From Parasponia andersonii (Eukaryota; Streptophyta; Magnoliopsida; Rosales; Cannabaceae): a stretch of 64,000 nt of DNA. Where the stretch lies: NCBI GenBank assembly GCA_002914805.1, contig JXTB01000218.1, positions 421,804 to 485,803 of the forward strand, written 5' to 3'. Below, one piece after another: positions 47,182-60,635 of the stretch. A program made the translations under genes and the position numbers. Under the pieces are notes generated by a model. The model did not search any database, was not told where the DNA came from, and saw nothing but the letters and a program-made list of their open reading frames with translations. Position 1 is the first letter of the stretch; the number at the start of each line of letters is the position of its first letter.

Positions 47182-50100
47182 ATCTCAGCCTCGATTTTGG
47201 CTACCTCGAGCCATTAGCTTGTTCGGGGATATTGAGGTTGAGGGAAGATCTAAGCTAGTAGAACTTCGAAATGAGGCAGGGGTTACATATCTAATCCTAA
47301 TGATAGGCCTATTTCTATTTTGCACCAAAGCCTCTTTTCTGGTTTCCTTAGAATCAGACATGGGAGAAAGAAAGTTGCTAGAGTTCAGAAACTGGGCTCA
47401 ACCAAAAGGATGTCTAAGATGGGTTGTGAGCCATCATAATTAGAAAGAGCCTTTATGATACTCGATAGGTAAGGTTGGAGTTCTCCGAATTGGATCGGTG
47501 ACAGGTCGAGCAGGGTTAATTTATATTCCAAGGTCAGGTTATTTTCGTCATCAGATGAATCACCAACGCTCTAAACAACTAGTGGAACAATGACTGGAGC
47601 TAGTCCATGATCGACGGTGCCACCATTGGCAACATCTATTTCAGGAAGCACTTGTCTAGGCCTACCCTAGTCAGACAATGCATCAAGAACATCACTCGAG
47701 AAGACCTTCCCATCATTGTCTGAAGAGATCATGTCCACCAATGGAATGTTGGCCAGCCCAAGAATAGCATTGACAAAACGATGCTCGAACACATTTGAAC
47801 GATCCGAACCGTTGCCTTCAGCAGGGACAACTCTGGCAAGATTCATCCGAACAACCAGCTGACCAACTCATAACCCCAAAAAAACCCGAAACTAGAAAGT
47901 AAAAGGAAAGCGAAAGAAAAAGGGAGAAAATAGAAGAAACTTGAGCTTCAACCCAAAAAACTTATTAGAGGATAAATTTGAATTGAAGACTTGAGTCAAA
48001 AGTTGTGAGAGTCGAAACTGCAAAACAATAGAAAACAAGAAGAACAGAAACAAGGCAGAAGAGAAAAGGCAACAAAAGAGAGAGAGAGAGAGAGAGAAAA
48101 AAAAAGAGAAAGAAAAAAAAAGAGAAGAAAGATGAGAAGGAGATCCTTTCTCACCCAAAAAGGGCTCGCGAAGCAGAGGCAGAATCGTAAATAGAAAGAT
48201 TCAAAGACCCGAAATGCTAAGGAACAGTAAAAGAGAGAATGGAAGAAGACTTGATAAAAGGAAATGAGAATAAGAAAAATGAAAGAAAAATTTTGAAGGA
48301 TTCTATCTTATTTATAAACCTGAAACCACAAAACGATGACTGTTCGATCAAGTTACCAAACACGAGTCGAAAGATCAGAGATGGCGATTTAAACTAAGAA
48401 AGTTACTACCCTTCCCATTCCTTGGAGAAAGCGGGAAAAATTTTCGGCCATTAGATCGAGGAATAGACACAGGAACTGCATCCATGTGGCATGTGCGACT
48501 CACGAACCGACCAAGGCGATGTGGGGAACGAACGCGCTGCATGTTCCTGAGGGAAAAATGATGTCAGAATTAAAGCTTAGCCATGATTATAAAGATTGAG
48601 GAGATCCTGACATACCGCCCTTTTACATGACCCTTACCAAGTGCGAAACATATTCGAATCAGTCGAACAAATTCAAATCAGCCGAACAATCCTCCATAAA
48701 TGCAGAGCTTCGAAAAACCCAAACAAGGCATGATAAAGTTCTCATCCCGAGCAGGTCGTGGGAAGAACTTGGGGGCAGATGTTGAGGGTAATTTCCCTGA
48801 GTGAATAAAAAAATGACACATATAGCATATTGCAAACAATGCATCGTGATATTGGCCAAAAAAGGACATCATACTTTGCCAACTGACCAAGCCGAACAAG
48901 GGTTAAGGAGAAACTAATTGGCTGTGACACGACCAAGCTCACTAAAATGGAAGATCGCCGTAGTTGGATTTCATACCGCGCCCTAATCAAGTACCCTACC
49001 CTATACGAAAGAATAAAGAACCGAGGAACAGCCGACCACTAATATAATGACATAACTTTGATCAAGAGGAAGAATAACGAAGGCGTGGACCTAGGAGAGA
49101 CTGGCACCTGGCCTAATCACATACTCATGTCCGTACAAATGGGTAAGTGAGATTCCTTTCTATCTTTTCAGGGATACGTGGATATCAATCCTAATTTTTG
49201 GGAGACCATAGAGCCACTATAAATTACCTCATCATCACTTGAAAAGGGCAAGCTGCCATAGATTTTCAAAACCTTATTTGTCCCTTTTGCCTTTTCTCCT
49301 CTTATGACTCATATATTACTGATTTACTATTCTATAGAATACTTTATTAAATGTATCGCTGACGACCTTTCTGTTGAGAAGATTTAGTACGTACTACACC
49401 GATACCACCTATTACTAGATAGTAAAAAGTCCAATCATAAATTTTTCCAAAATTATACCGACCACATTTACGTTAAATTTAAGTTTTGACTTCTCTTGCT
49501 ATTCAAAGATGTGTGGCGTGTGTTCATATACTAAAACCCACGCCAACACAATTTGTAACTACTTTACAAATCTGATTTGCATTTCTTAGTTTCAATTACA
49601 AAAATTAATTGTTCATTATTTTAAAAAAAAAAAGAAAAAAAGAAGCAGCATGAAATAGTAACACTCCAAAATCTTTCACAATAATGTTGTCCTTTTACGA
49701 AGATAGGTGAAATAAAACAAATCTGGCTTGATTGAATCTGTTGTCTTCTTCATTCCTAGAGTAATCGTAATTCCACTCGTCTTTTCTACTCGTCTCATCA
49801 TTTTGTATTGACCTTAAAACCAACTTAGCAAAAGCCACAACAGAAAACGACCCAAAAAGTACATGAACTTTCCACCGTCAAGCAGTAAAAAAAAGAGACC
49901 CCACTTTGGTCAATTCTTGCAATTTTTTATTTGGAAAAAAATTGGGTGGATAGGAGCATTTTCTAGTTTTCAAGAAGATTATGCTTTTGTGGTTCATAGC
50001 CATCGTGCATGTACCATTAGTTGTCTTCGTATTCATCGTTACAAGCAATAATGATTTGGCCAATTATTTCCAACCACCAAATTCTCCGCTTGTTATGACA

Positions 50101-50288
50101 ATTGGTCAACATATTACATAATTAAGGTATCAAAAGGTGTGTAAACTACTTCCATCTTAACCAAATTCTTACATAATTTTGTATTTAGACCTGATTGGAG
50201 TACACATATATATATATATCAATATCAATCTCCACGCTCCACCCTACCACAAATACATCATAGTATTAGCGACTATAGCACTATTACT
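47182..50288 (+). repeat. Long duplication, copy 2
   Basis: 3107 bp, the second copy of 44076-47180. It starts abruptly inside the antisense ORF (ATCTCAGCCTCGATT) and includes that ORF's start codon at 47846 (minus strand). It runs through an LTR at 48780-49548 and the flanking host DNA, then continues into unique sequence. Differences include a longer CTCGTC repeat near 49780, a shorter (GA)n run and scattered substitutions. Confidence 0.95.
48780..49548 (+). repeat. LTR in duplication copy 2
   Basis: 769 bp, near-identical to the 3' LTR at 45689-46460 and likewise followed by CAATT. Its closeness to that LTR, against the much more diverged 5' LTR, shows it is a duplicate of the 3' LTR and not a separate insertion. 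Confidence 0.9.
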
Positions 50289-51784
50289 ATTATTACTGCA
50301 TTAGAATAAGGGGCGTAGGAACGCGCATTAAATATATATATATATATATTTTTTAAATGACTAAGAAATTTGGGAATATTTTTAGTTTTTTTGAGCTTAA
50401 ATTGTATACAAAATTCCCACTAAAAATAAAAAATTATAGAAGGACTCCCATAAAATAAAAAATATGTAATTATAATTCCACCATACAAAATAGCTCTGGT
50501 CCTGATTAGTATCGTCTATTATTATTTAGTTTAGTTAGATACGTCTAACGAAAGCACGACTACGGCATATCCGAGCTCAAATTTTTTTATTTTTTGGTCT
50601 GTTTACTAAAACAAACATAATTATTATTTATTATGGAAGTTGGTCCTGTTAGATCTGATTACTCGATACCCTAAACAAGAAATTAAGGAAAGATTTAACA
50701 AATATAATTTAAAAAGCAGACCGTTGCAAATAAGGACAAAAGACGAGGGGGGAAAAAAAAAGGGAGAAAAGAAAAAGAGGAGAAAAAACGAAGGTGGTGA
50801 GGCTGCTCATAAGGAAAGCATGGCGCGAAGTTCGATGAAAATTCCGAAGCCAAGGTTGGGTCGTGTGGGCCTGCTTCCTCGGAAACGTATGACTTCCGTC
50901 CTCGTCTCTCTCTCCCTAAAACAAACACAACCCATCTTTTGTTTTTCGTTTATATTCATATTCATATATTTGTTTTGGTTTTTGATTTGGCTTAGGTTGG
51001 TTCGGAAAAACCGCTCTGCTTCGAACTTTGGATTACCTTTAAGCAGCACCAGTGAGTCCACTCCGCTGACATGCGAGAAAAATCTGCGTATGTACGTACT
51101 ACTCCCTAAACTCTTCTTCGATTCTGTGCTTTTTAACGGGGGCTTTTCTAAGTTTTCTCTAGTCTGGGATTTTTTTTTTTTTTGGTTTTTTACGATGATA
51201 GATATCTTCAGTTTGCCACTCTTTTTTTTTTTTTTTTTTTTTTCCAAGTAATAATTGTTATTAGCGTTTTCCATTCGTTTCTGAGGCTGCCATTGAGAAC
51301 AAGTTCGTATTGGTTTCAGTTTTATTAATTCTTTTCTCCGGATGATGACTACTATTTTGCCTAGTATAATATAATCTTGAATTGATCTGCCTCATTTTAC
51401 TCTCTATTTTTCTTTTTCCCTTTTCTCATTGACCCTTTTATTTCATTTACTCATATATAATGGATTGAGATATTTTCATGTACTTTCCACTTGAATGATC
51501 TGAAAAACTTGAAAGGACTACGCAGCTGGGTTAAAAAGAAGGAAAGGGAAGTGGGATTTGCAGGCTGTCAAAACATGGAGTTTATAGAGTTTCCAATTTT
51601 GATCTATTCTTAGATTTTATTTGATTTGGTAGATTTGTGTAGGGATCACATTGTTGTAAGAAATGTTTTGAAGTACATTTCTTGTTGAAAGTGAAAGCAG
51701 GGTTCTCTTGTCTTCGCCTTGGCTGGTTCTCATTTAACTTTCCTTTCCTTGTTTTTGTGTTCTAATCATACAGAAGGCTTGAAA
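50289..51784. other. Upstream region of L-aspartate oxidase
   Basis: Contains (TA)n at about 50332-50350, a purine-rich stretch at 50735-50800 and T-rich tracts near 51170 and 51220-51243. A G+C-richer patch at 50815-51090 may be the promoter or a 5' UTR exon. A possible 3' splice site (CATACAG at about 51766-51772) sits 12 bp before the start codon, suggesting a leader intron. No protein gene is supported. Confidence 0.45.
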
Positions 51785-54700
51785 ATGACAACTTGTATAC
51801 CTGCCGGAAGTGGTAAACTTCATTACAGAGAGACTAATTACAAGGGACACTTGGGTTGTAGAAAAGCTTCCTTGGTTTCCAGCCTGACATTTAAAAGATT
51901 CTTACAGAAGGAGCTTTCATGGTATTTAATAAGCAATTTGGCCCAACAAATCAACTTTAATTATTGATTATATACATATAAGTAGATATTCTTACTGTAA
52001 TTATCCAGGTCATGTGGGATTTCCAAGCTCTTGCATTTCCAGAGGTGTAATTTTTCCCAATCTCCAATTAATGAGAATTGGAGAATTATCAGAACAGTTA
52101 CATCATCCTGCTTGAGAGATGGTTCCACGAAGTACTTTGATTTTGCTGTTATTGGTAGTGGGGTTGCTGGACTTCGCTATGCGCTTGAAGTTGCAAAACA
52201 AGGATCTGTTGCTGTGATTACTAAGGCTGAGCCTCATGAGAGCAATACAAACTATGCTCAAGGTGGTGTTAGCGCTGTGCTGTCTCCTTCAGATTCGGTG
52301 GAGAGTCACATGCAGGACACAATTGTAGCAGGGGCTCATCTTTGTGATGAGGAGACTGTTAGAGTATGTTATAGAGCTAATAATTTATCTTCACATTATG
52401 GTTCTTTCCAGATTTCTCATATCTTTTGGGAGTTCTTTGTGAAGAGATTGTTACTGTTTTATGTGAACTGAAAAATGACATATAATGTTCCTGTAAATAA
52501 ATGTCAGATAAATGAGTTTTCTATATAGCTTTGCATGTAATAGTACTTTATTCAGGTAGTCTGTACAGAAGGACCCGACAGAATCAGGGAATTGATTGCA
52601 ATGGGTGCATCTTTTGATCATGGAGAGGATGGAAACTTGCATCTAGCAAAGGAAGGAGGGCACTCTAATCACAGAATTGTTCATGCTGCAGACATGACTG
52701 GAAGAGAGATTGAGCGGGCTCTGTTGGAAGCAGTGTACAAGGATCCTAATATATTTGTGTTCGAACACCATTTTGCGATCGATTTGCTAACCTATCAGGT
52801 TCGTTTTTCTGCAGGTTTATGTTAGGGACAATGTGTCTTTTTTCACCATCTCCTTATGGATTGGCATTTTTCGCCTGATTTTTTTTTTTTAAAAATATGA
52901 TTGCTACTGTGTATTTCCCCCAATTCTAAGACACTTTCAACATCTAAAAATAAGTGAAAGCTTTTGGACTTCTTTGGTACTTTATCTTGTAATTTTGATT
53001 TGTAAATACTGATGGGCTGAAACTGCGAATGTTCTAAAGGTATTTGCTAAAATAAAAGTATGTTATTGGTATTGCAGGATGGTTCGGATACGGTTTGTCT
53101 TGGTGTTGACACTTTGAACACTGAAACATTAGAGGTTAAAGAACTTTTTTCTATACATGCTCTCTTAAGCTTTATTGTGCAATATTCTGCAAAAGAAACA
53201 CTATGTTAAGTCCTGACATCTGAAATCTCCTCTCCTTTGTACTTTCAGGTGACAAGATTTATTTCGAAGGTGACTTTACTTGCATCAGGTGGGGCTGGAC
53301 ATATATATCCTTCAACCACAAATCCTCCGGTATTTGAACTTTTTTCACCATCAATCTGTTTCCCTCGTTATATCCGGGAGGCATTGATGTTTTGTCTAAC
53401 TGCTTTTATGTGATTGCCCTTGACATAATTTGATAGGTAGCCACTGGTGATGGAATGGCCATGGCCCATAGAGCTGAAGCTGTTATTTCAAACATGGAGT
53501 GAGTAAATATTTACCAACTACTGTCAGAAATTTTGTCATCTAGGAAGTAAATTCATAACACTTGTTTCATCAAGTAAATCAATGCTAGTGTGATATGGCT
53601 GGAACATAATTTATTACACGATACAAGCCAACAGCGTTTAATAGATTTTAAACGAAATAATCATTCCTTGTTCTCATTGCAATAAAATGGGTGGGTTTTC
53701 AAATTCAAAAACTATGTTATCAATGCCACAACTTGGGGATGCAAAAGTGTTGATGATTGAATGTACTCTGTTGTGTCCACCTTTATTGGAAGTATATGCT
53801 TTACCCCTATTGTATATCAATTATTATAGTGAAGAAGATTAATTTAAGTGGTTTTCTTCCCGCTCCCTTTGGGTGGGCTTGGGAGGTTGATTTGGAATGT
53901 AATCCTAGTTTTCTTTGGCAGATTTGTGCAGTTCCACCCAACAGCCTTAGCTGATGAAGGTCTTCCGGTCAAACGAACTAAGATCCGAGAAAATGCATTT
54001 CTCATCACCGAAGCTGTCAGGGGGGACGGAGGCATCCTTTACAATCTAGCCATGGAGAGGTTCATGCTCCTGTATGATGAGAGAGCAGAGCTTGCTCCCA
54101 GGGATGTCGTGGCAAGAAGCATAGATGACCAACTTAAAAAGCGCAATGAGAAGTATGTACTACTTGATATAAGTCACAAACCCAGGGAAAAAATTCTCTC
54201 CCACTTCCCCAACATAGCTGCAGAGTGTCTCCAGTATGGGCTGGATATAACCCACCAGCCGATCCCAGTTGTTCCTGCTGCTCATTACATGTGTGGAGGA
54301 GTTCGAGCCGGGCTCCAGGGGGAGACTAATGTCAAGGGCTTGTATGTGGCAGGTGAAGTTGCCTGCACAGGTTTGCATGGAGCAAACAGACTAGCTAGTA
54401 ACTCATTGCTTGAAGCGCTGGTTTTCGCAAGAAGAGCTGTCCAGCCCTCAATTGAACACATGAAGAGCTCTAGTCTTGACTTCAGTGCTTCAAATTGGTG
54501 GCCAAGACCAGTTGTGCCCATGTCACTTGGGAGCAGTACTGTGAACAAAATTTTAACATTGACAAGGGAAGTGAGGAAAGAATTGCAAGCAATAATGTTG
54601 AAATATGTAGGAATAGTTCGGTCCACGATTAGGCTCAAAACTGCAGAGAGGAAGATTGGTGAGTTGGAGGCTAAATGGGAGGAGTACTTGTTTGAGCATG

Positions 54701-54963
54701 GTTGGGAGCCAACTATGGTGGGGCTGGAGGCTTGTGAGATGAGGAACCTGTTTTGTTGTGCAAAGCTGGTGGTAAGCAGTGCTCTTGCTAGGCAAGAGAG
54801 CCGCGGGCTGCACTACACAACTGATTTTCCTCATTTAGAGGAAAGTAAGAGGCTGCCAACAATGATCTTCCCTTCTTCACCAGTGAAGAGTACATGGAGT
54901 TCAAGGCAGGTACACAAGCAAGCCCATGTATTAGGAAGTTCATTGGATCCTGCTAATACGTGA
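51785..54963 (+). CDS. AO: L-aspartate oxidase, plastidial
   Basis: Seven exons: 51785-51921, 52009-52363, 52556-52798, 53078-53134, 53249-53329, 53437-53498, 53922-54963. All phases agree and the product is 658 residues. This FAD enzyme oxidises L-aspartate to iminoaspartate, the first step of de novo NAD synthesis in plastids. A transit peptide covers about 1-80. The dinucleotide-binding motif is VIGSGVAGLRYA (about 93-104). Further family signatures are NYAQGGVSAV, VHAADMTGREIERALL, LASGGAGHIYP, the active-site FVQFHPTAL, EAVRGDGGILYN, and the C-terminal FAD segment GANRLASNSLLEALVFARRA. The last exon is long (1042 nt) and encodes over half the protein including the helical C-terminal domain. 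The ATG opens the first transit-peptide-like exon. Confidence 0.96.
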
Positions 54964-55870
54964 AGTGATTGAGCACCTATTGTGATGATAATTCTATAGT
55001 AAATCTTTAGCTACAGGATTAGAGTCTGCCTTGAGAAATTTGGGCAGCTCCTCAATATGTCACCGGGTTACCGGGTTTGCCTGAAAAAATGATAGTAATT
55101 GTTATTTTTAACTTTAAAGAAAGAAAATTCTCTTGTTTAGAATAGCAAGGGAATATTGATTTTACAATTCATTTGAATATTTGGAGAGGTGGCAGCCATG
55201 TCAACTGTAAATCATATAATACCAACTACAATTTATCAGCACTGCACATCTTCTACTCTGCCTATTTTATTATTGTTTTTTTTTTCTTAGTGAACGCCAG
55301 TGGTATTATGCTTTGGAGATTGATACCAAAATTTAGACTGTCTTGCATTCAGTCTCTATTTCTTTGGAACTTATTAGAGTTTCTGCTATTTTTTGTCGTA
55401 CATGTACCTTAAGGATGAGGCTCAAGTATAGCATCTTCCCCTCAACCATCACAAAAGTACAAAATAAATAAATAAATAAATAAAAAATCAAAACAAAAAC
55501 GAATCCACAAGTCAGGTGAGGTCCTTTCATAGATATGGTGAAAATGATAAGACGTTCGTATTGCGAATCACGTCAAATTCCTATAGATTTTGTATTTGTT
55601 TTAAATGCGTGACACTCTTTTGTAATTGATAAATAATCTTCCAAGTTTCAAGAAGTTATATCAGGCAAGAAACCTTTAATTGTCGTTACATAGTTTTGAA
55701 ATCATCGAGTTTTGCTCAAGTTCAAATGGATTCTCAGTACACACATTCTTAGTCTTGTCTGTATTAAGCCATTGGTTCGTCCTACTCTTAGAAACTGTTG
55801 AGAGTGAGTACCTGAGAATAATTTAATAAGTCCACTTCCCTAACTCTGAATGGAGTCTCTGCCGTCCTCC
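54964..55870. other. Intergenic region, AO to GDSL gene 1
   Basis: AO 3' UTR and AT-rich spacer, with an (AAAT)n microsatellite at about 55464-55484. No gene is seen. Confidence 0.6.
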
Positions 55871-55880
55871 TATATAAATA
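55871..55880 (+). promoter_or_regulatory. TATA box of GDSL gene 1
   Basis: TATATAAATA lies 96 bp upstream of the ATG at 55976, giving a leader of about 65-70 nt. It is the clearest TATA box in the window. Confidence 0.65.
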
Positions 55881-55975
55881 GGAAACAACAAGAGGATTTA
55901 GCACCAGAAAAGCAGATTGTATAAACAGTTTGGAAAATTTTAAAACTTTTTGAGTAGTTGTGGGTTTCAAGAATC

Positions 55976-57691
55976 ATGGCATGGAACGTGTTCAGTGTTT
56001 TGGGGTTACTAGTTTTGGTATCAGCAATGGGAAAAGGAATGATGGTCATGAGTGATTCAAAATGCGACTTCCAAGCAATCTTCAATTTTGGGGATTCGAA
56101 CTCGGACACCGGAGGAAGGTCTGCGGCGCTATCTGAGATTCCTCCTCCTTACGGTGAAACTTTCTTCAAGAAGCCGTCCGGAAGGCTATCTGATGGCCGA
56201 CTTATTGTGGACTTTATAGGTTAGCTTTTGATGCCAATACCTCATACACTTTCATGTGATAATATATTAAGTATGACAAGATGTCGTTTGGTTTCATCAT
56301 TGGACTATACGACATTGGTCTCATGGCAAACACTACTACATAGCATCAATAGATTAGCAAATATATGTATAGCTTTTAACTCTAGATCGGTCAGAGAAAC
56401 AAACAATTGATGGAGAAAGAAAAAAAAAACGCTAGACATTTTTCACTTGTTGCAGCTGAGACCTTGGACTTGCATTACTTGAGCGCATATTTGGACTCCA
56501 TGGGTACAGACTTTGAGGACGGGGCAAATTTCGCTACAGGAGGTTCATCCATTGTGCCTGGTGGTTTCAGTCCTTTTGATCTTGGTATTCAAGTGTCACA
56601 GTTCATGCAGTTTAAATCTCGAAGCAGGGCATTCGATGACCACCAAAACGATTGTCGTGAGTAACAACTTATTTTGTGAACTTATCTAATTTTGAACAGA
56701 AGCTTAAAGTATTATACACCAATATTCCCATTTAAACTTATAATAAATCTTTTGTGACAATTGAACCTTTATGATCATGGACTATATCACTGCTGAATAT
56801 TCAAAAGATGACATGCCAAAGGCTAGTGACTTCGCCAAGTCTTTGTACACAATTGATATTGGCCAAAACGATCTTCAATTTGGTTTTCAGAACATGACGG
56901 CGGACCAAGTAAGAGCAACAATACCAAACATTCTCAATCAATTCTCACAAAATATCCAAGTAAGCATCAAATACTTAAACTGCAACTTCCACTAGAACAT
57001 GAACGTTTGATCTAAATGAATATTAGTAACTGGGTTTTCTTCTTTTGCTATAGAAACTTTACAATCAAGGAGCAAGAGCCTTTTGGGTGCATAACACTGG
57101 GCCATTTGGCTGTTTACCACGTAATGCTATAACCTTTCGATCGAAGAAAGGCACTCTTGACCCATACGGCTGCGTTGCATCTCAAAATGCAGTGGCACAG
57201 GACTTCAATAAGCAGCTCAAGGATGTAGTGAACCGTCTAAGAACTCAGTTTCCGTCTGCTGCCTTCACATACGTTGATGTCTATTCAGTAAAATTTTCAC
57301 TAATCGTCAATGCTAAGAAAGAAGGTATATAACAAAGATGAAGTTAGCATCATTAACTTTTAGTCTAATCACATTCTAGTTTTGGCCCTTGATGGAAAAT
57401 GAATCCTAAATAGTGATATCTTGGATGACAAACTCTATGGCTGCAGGTTTCGTTGAGCCTCTGAACTTTTGTTGCGGTAATTTGGAGCCATATCCTCTGC
57501 AATGTGGAACTAGCGCGGTAGTAAATGGAACCACCTTAAAAGCTGGTGTTTGTGCTGATCCATGGCGACACATTAACTGGGATGGCATGCACTACACCGA
57601 GGCGGCAAACGGGTGGTTTGCGAGTCGCATTCTCGGCGGCTCGGTCTCTGACCCTCCAGTTCCAATTGGAGAGGCTTGTCCTTGGCCATGA
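55976..57691 (+). CDS. GDSL esterase/lipase 1 (tandem pair)
   Basis: Five exons: 55976-56219, 56456-56656, 56808-56959, 57054-57324, 57447-57691. Phases agree; the product is 370 residues. An N-terminal hydrophobic signal peptide (about 1-21) predicts secretion. SGNH-hydrolase blocks are all present: block I FGDSNSDTGG (Ser41), block II GANFATGGSS, block III DIGQND (Asn169), block V WDGMHYTEAAN (Asp335, His338). Such plant enzymes hydrolyse acyl or acetyl esters of cell-wall or secondary compounds; the substrate cannot be told. The exon 2/exon 3 junction is the least certain: it uses an acceptor after TCAAAAG with a poor pyrimidine tract and drops a few residues compared with relatives. Confidence 0.9.
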
Positions 57692-58822
57692 GTTTGCCTT
57701 AACACAGTTTGTAGCCAAATGAGTTTTCATAAATGAATGTGCCTGTGCTATGCAAAGACATGGCTCTTTCATCCTAGATATCTGTTTCATTTGAAAAAAT
57801 AAAATGCCTTTTGTACGGGACGTTTGACCTTTAGGCCTTTTCTTTCTCACTTTAAGGAAATAATAGAAGTTCTTATTGCTATGATCTCTTTTATCCATCA
57901 ACGTCGTCATTTCTCTTTGGTTTTCAGCCAATAAAATTTTGAAAATTTTGGTCAAACTGTAGAATTTCCATAGGTGCAAAAAAGATACCAGAAGTTACTT
58001 TCATACTTTTATCCACGGAATTAAATATGTCGGTGGAACAATCTTATGGCAGAGTCGCAATACCTACGCAAAAGAACAAACCAGGTGGACCCTTTTCAGA
58101 TCAAGAAAAGGAAAGCAAAAATAAGCCAAAGATACTGTATGTTCTTGGCTTTTGACTCTCAGCTAAGAAGAGAAATTTCAACAAGACCACCATTAAATTT
58201 GGGTGTCGATACTGATTTCAAAGTAGCAACTCCCCATTAAATGTTTAATCCTAAGAGTACTATTACGCATCACAACTTTTTATTTAGATAAGATCTATGC
58301 GAGTTATATGATAAAATTCAAAGACCTCTAAATTCATCTCATCTCGATGGAAGACGGTGATCGTCAAATAATATATTTGTATATTTTAGTGCTAAGACTA
58401 TCACAAGTAAATCATGAACATGTTCCTCTCCTAATGCCCATTTTAAAAAAGGTGAAAGATCATGACATTTTTTGTTGTAACATTTTTTTTTAATTAGGAA
58501 AAAAGAAAAATAAAAAAGGACTACATCTACGTGTATCTAATTAGGTCTTTTCCAGGTAAATGTCAAGGATGAGACAGACAATCTCTCACTTTGAGAAGCA
58601 GTCTGAGATCCTTATCAATAAGATTTTAGTATCTTCCTAATAAAAACACGGAAATTTCGTTTTTTTTTTTTCAAAAAAAATGATAATCTAAAGACGCTGA
58701 CAGACAATAATGGACAACTGTCAATCTAGAAAGTCTGTCACTGTACTACTTACTTAAAAGTCACTCCATAAAGCGTAACAGCAACAAAACAGAGTTCCTT
58801 GTTGCTCTTTGCCAAGCTCACC
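57692..58822. other. Spacer between the two GDSL genes
   Basis: Contains the 3' UTR of GDSL gene 1 and the promoter of gene 2. AT-rich, with short poly-T/poly-A tracts near 58485 and 58660. No gene is seen. Confidence 0.6.
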
Positions 58823-60635
58823 ATGGATGAACCTGTAAAGCTACTTGGGCTATGTGGGCTTTTAGTTTTGGGCTTGTTGGGCCAGCTGGCGGTGGTGAAC
58901 GGCGGCCATGATGGTCACAGCCGGTGGTGCAAGTTCCCAGCTGTATACAACTTCGGTGACTCAAACTCAGACACAGGAGCAATATCCGCCGCTCTCTCTG
59001 AGGTCCTTCCACCCAATGGAGAGACCTTCTTTGGACACCCTGCTGGAAGAGCCTGTGACGGTCGTCTTGTGGTAGATTTCATTGGTAAGAATAAGAATTT
59101 TACAAGCTAAGCTTTGTATGAAGTTGCCAAATTTTGTTCTCTTTTGGTGGGGAATACGACATGTCGTTTTGATCTTTGCAGCTGAGAAGTTGAGCCTACC
59201 ATACCTTAGTCCTTACCTGGATTCACTTGGGACAAATTTCAGACATGGTGCTAACTTTGCTACCGGAGGTTCTTCTATTCGGGAAGGAGGGTATAGCCCA
59301 TTTCATCTTGGGATTCAGATTACCCAGTTCTTGCGTTTCAAGTGTCTTACCAAACAACTCACTTCCAATGGTGGTCAGTCTATGTTTCCCACTAAACCAA
59401 ATTTCATTCATAATTGTAGTTTTTTATGCCTTAAAAACGTTACTAAATGATGGGTTTTTGGAATTGGAAAATTTGGAACAACAACATGAAAAATACCAGT
59501 CTCGAAAGGCAGGCTTCCAAGGGTAGAGGACTTCTCAAAGGCCCTATATACATTTGATATTGGACAGAATGATTTGGCCTTTGGTTTTCAATACTCGAGT
59601 GAAGAACAAGTCAAAGCTTCCATACCTGATATACTAGGCCAACTATCTCAAGCAATACAAGTATGTTAGCAATAGAACTAGTTTGAAGTTGTTTGAGTAC
59701 AATTATTTATTGTTGGTTCACCAATTAACAACTTAAACTTTTGGGAATGTATTGGTAATCTAACATGGTATCAGAATTGGAGGTTTTGATTTTTAATCCG
59801 TATACTAGTATCTCCTCTACCTTGTTATCTGTCAAGCTGAGTTTGTATTTATCTGCCGTTTGAATTGGCCTGTGTTGGGTACTTTGTTTGATCTAGGCCT
59901 ACGAGAAGGGAAATGTTGATCCAAAACTTTAAGGTTTTGGGATGAATCGGTAATCTAATACAAATGAAAATGACGAATATCTTTTACTAAGTACTCCTAT
60001 TTTTTTTCTCCACATTACAGCACCTGTGTGAGGAAGGAGCAAGATTCTTTTGGGTACATAACACAGGACCGATTGGTTGTTTGCCATACAGTGTTATATA
60101 TTACCAATTAAAGCCAGGGAATCTGGATGAAAACGGGTGCGTGAAACCTCAGAATGCAGTGGCTCAGGAGTTCAACAGGCAGCTGAAGGACCTGGTCTTA
60201 CAACTAAGAACAGAACACCCTCTTGCAGTGTTTACCTACGTTGATGTCTACTCGGCAAAATATGGGCTAATTAGTCGAGCAAAAGATCTAGGTAACCTCA
60301 TCTTTAGCCACATTTGAGTTATGGCAAGGATGCGAAAAATGATCAGTTGTTTTACCCTTTCTTTGTTTTGTTTGGTGATGGCAGGTTTTGTTGATCCAAT
60401 GGAATTCTGCTGTGGCAGTTATTATGGCTATCATATTGATTGTGGGAAGAAAGCCACGGTAAATGGAACGGTTTATGGTAATCCTTGTCAAAATCCGTCT
60501 AGGCATGTTAGTTGGGACGGCATACACTATTCTCAGGCAGCCAACATCTGGATAGCTAACCACATTCTAAATGGTTCGCTTTCTGATCCACCAGTTCCTG
60601 TTAAGGAAGCTTGTTATTATCCCAGGAATGAATGA
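58823..60635 (+). CDS. GDSL esterase/lipase 2 (tandem pair)
   Basis: Five exons: 58823-59084, 59182-59373, 59500-59660, 60021-60291, 60385-60635. Phases agree; the product is 378 residues. A hydrophobic signal peptide (about 7-26, LLGLCGLLVLGLLG) is followed by the SGNH blocks: FGDSNSDTGA (Ser47), GANFATGGSS, DIGQND (Asn175) and WDGIHYSQAAN (Asp340, His343). The intron positions match GDSL gene 1 and exon 4 is 271 nt in both, so the pair arose by tandem duplication. Substrate unknown; an extracellular carbohydrate- or lipid-ester hydrolase is likely. The exon 2 donor could alternatively be 3 nt upstream, changing one residue. Confidence 0.92.

Noticed and set aside
48780..49548. A separate solo LTR
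   Set aside because: Its flanks and near-identity to 45689-46460 show it is part of the N-joined duplicate, not an independent insertion.
50640..51251. 203-codon plus-strand ORF upstream of aspartate oxidase
   Set aside because: It runs through purine-rich and poly-T tracts (Lys- and Phe-rich low complexity) with a non-ATG start and no family resemblance.
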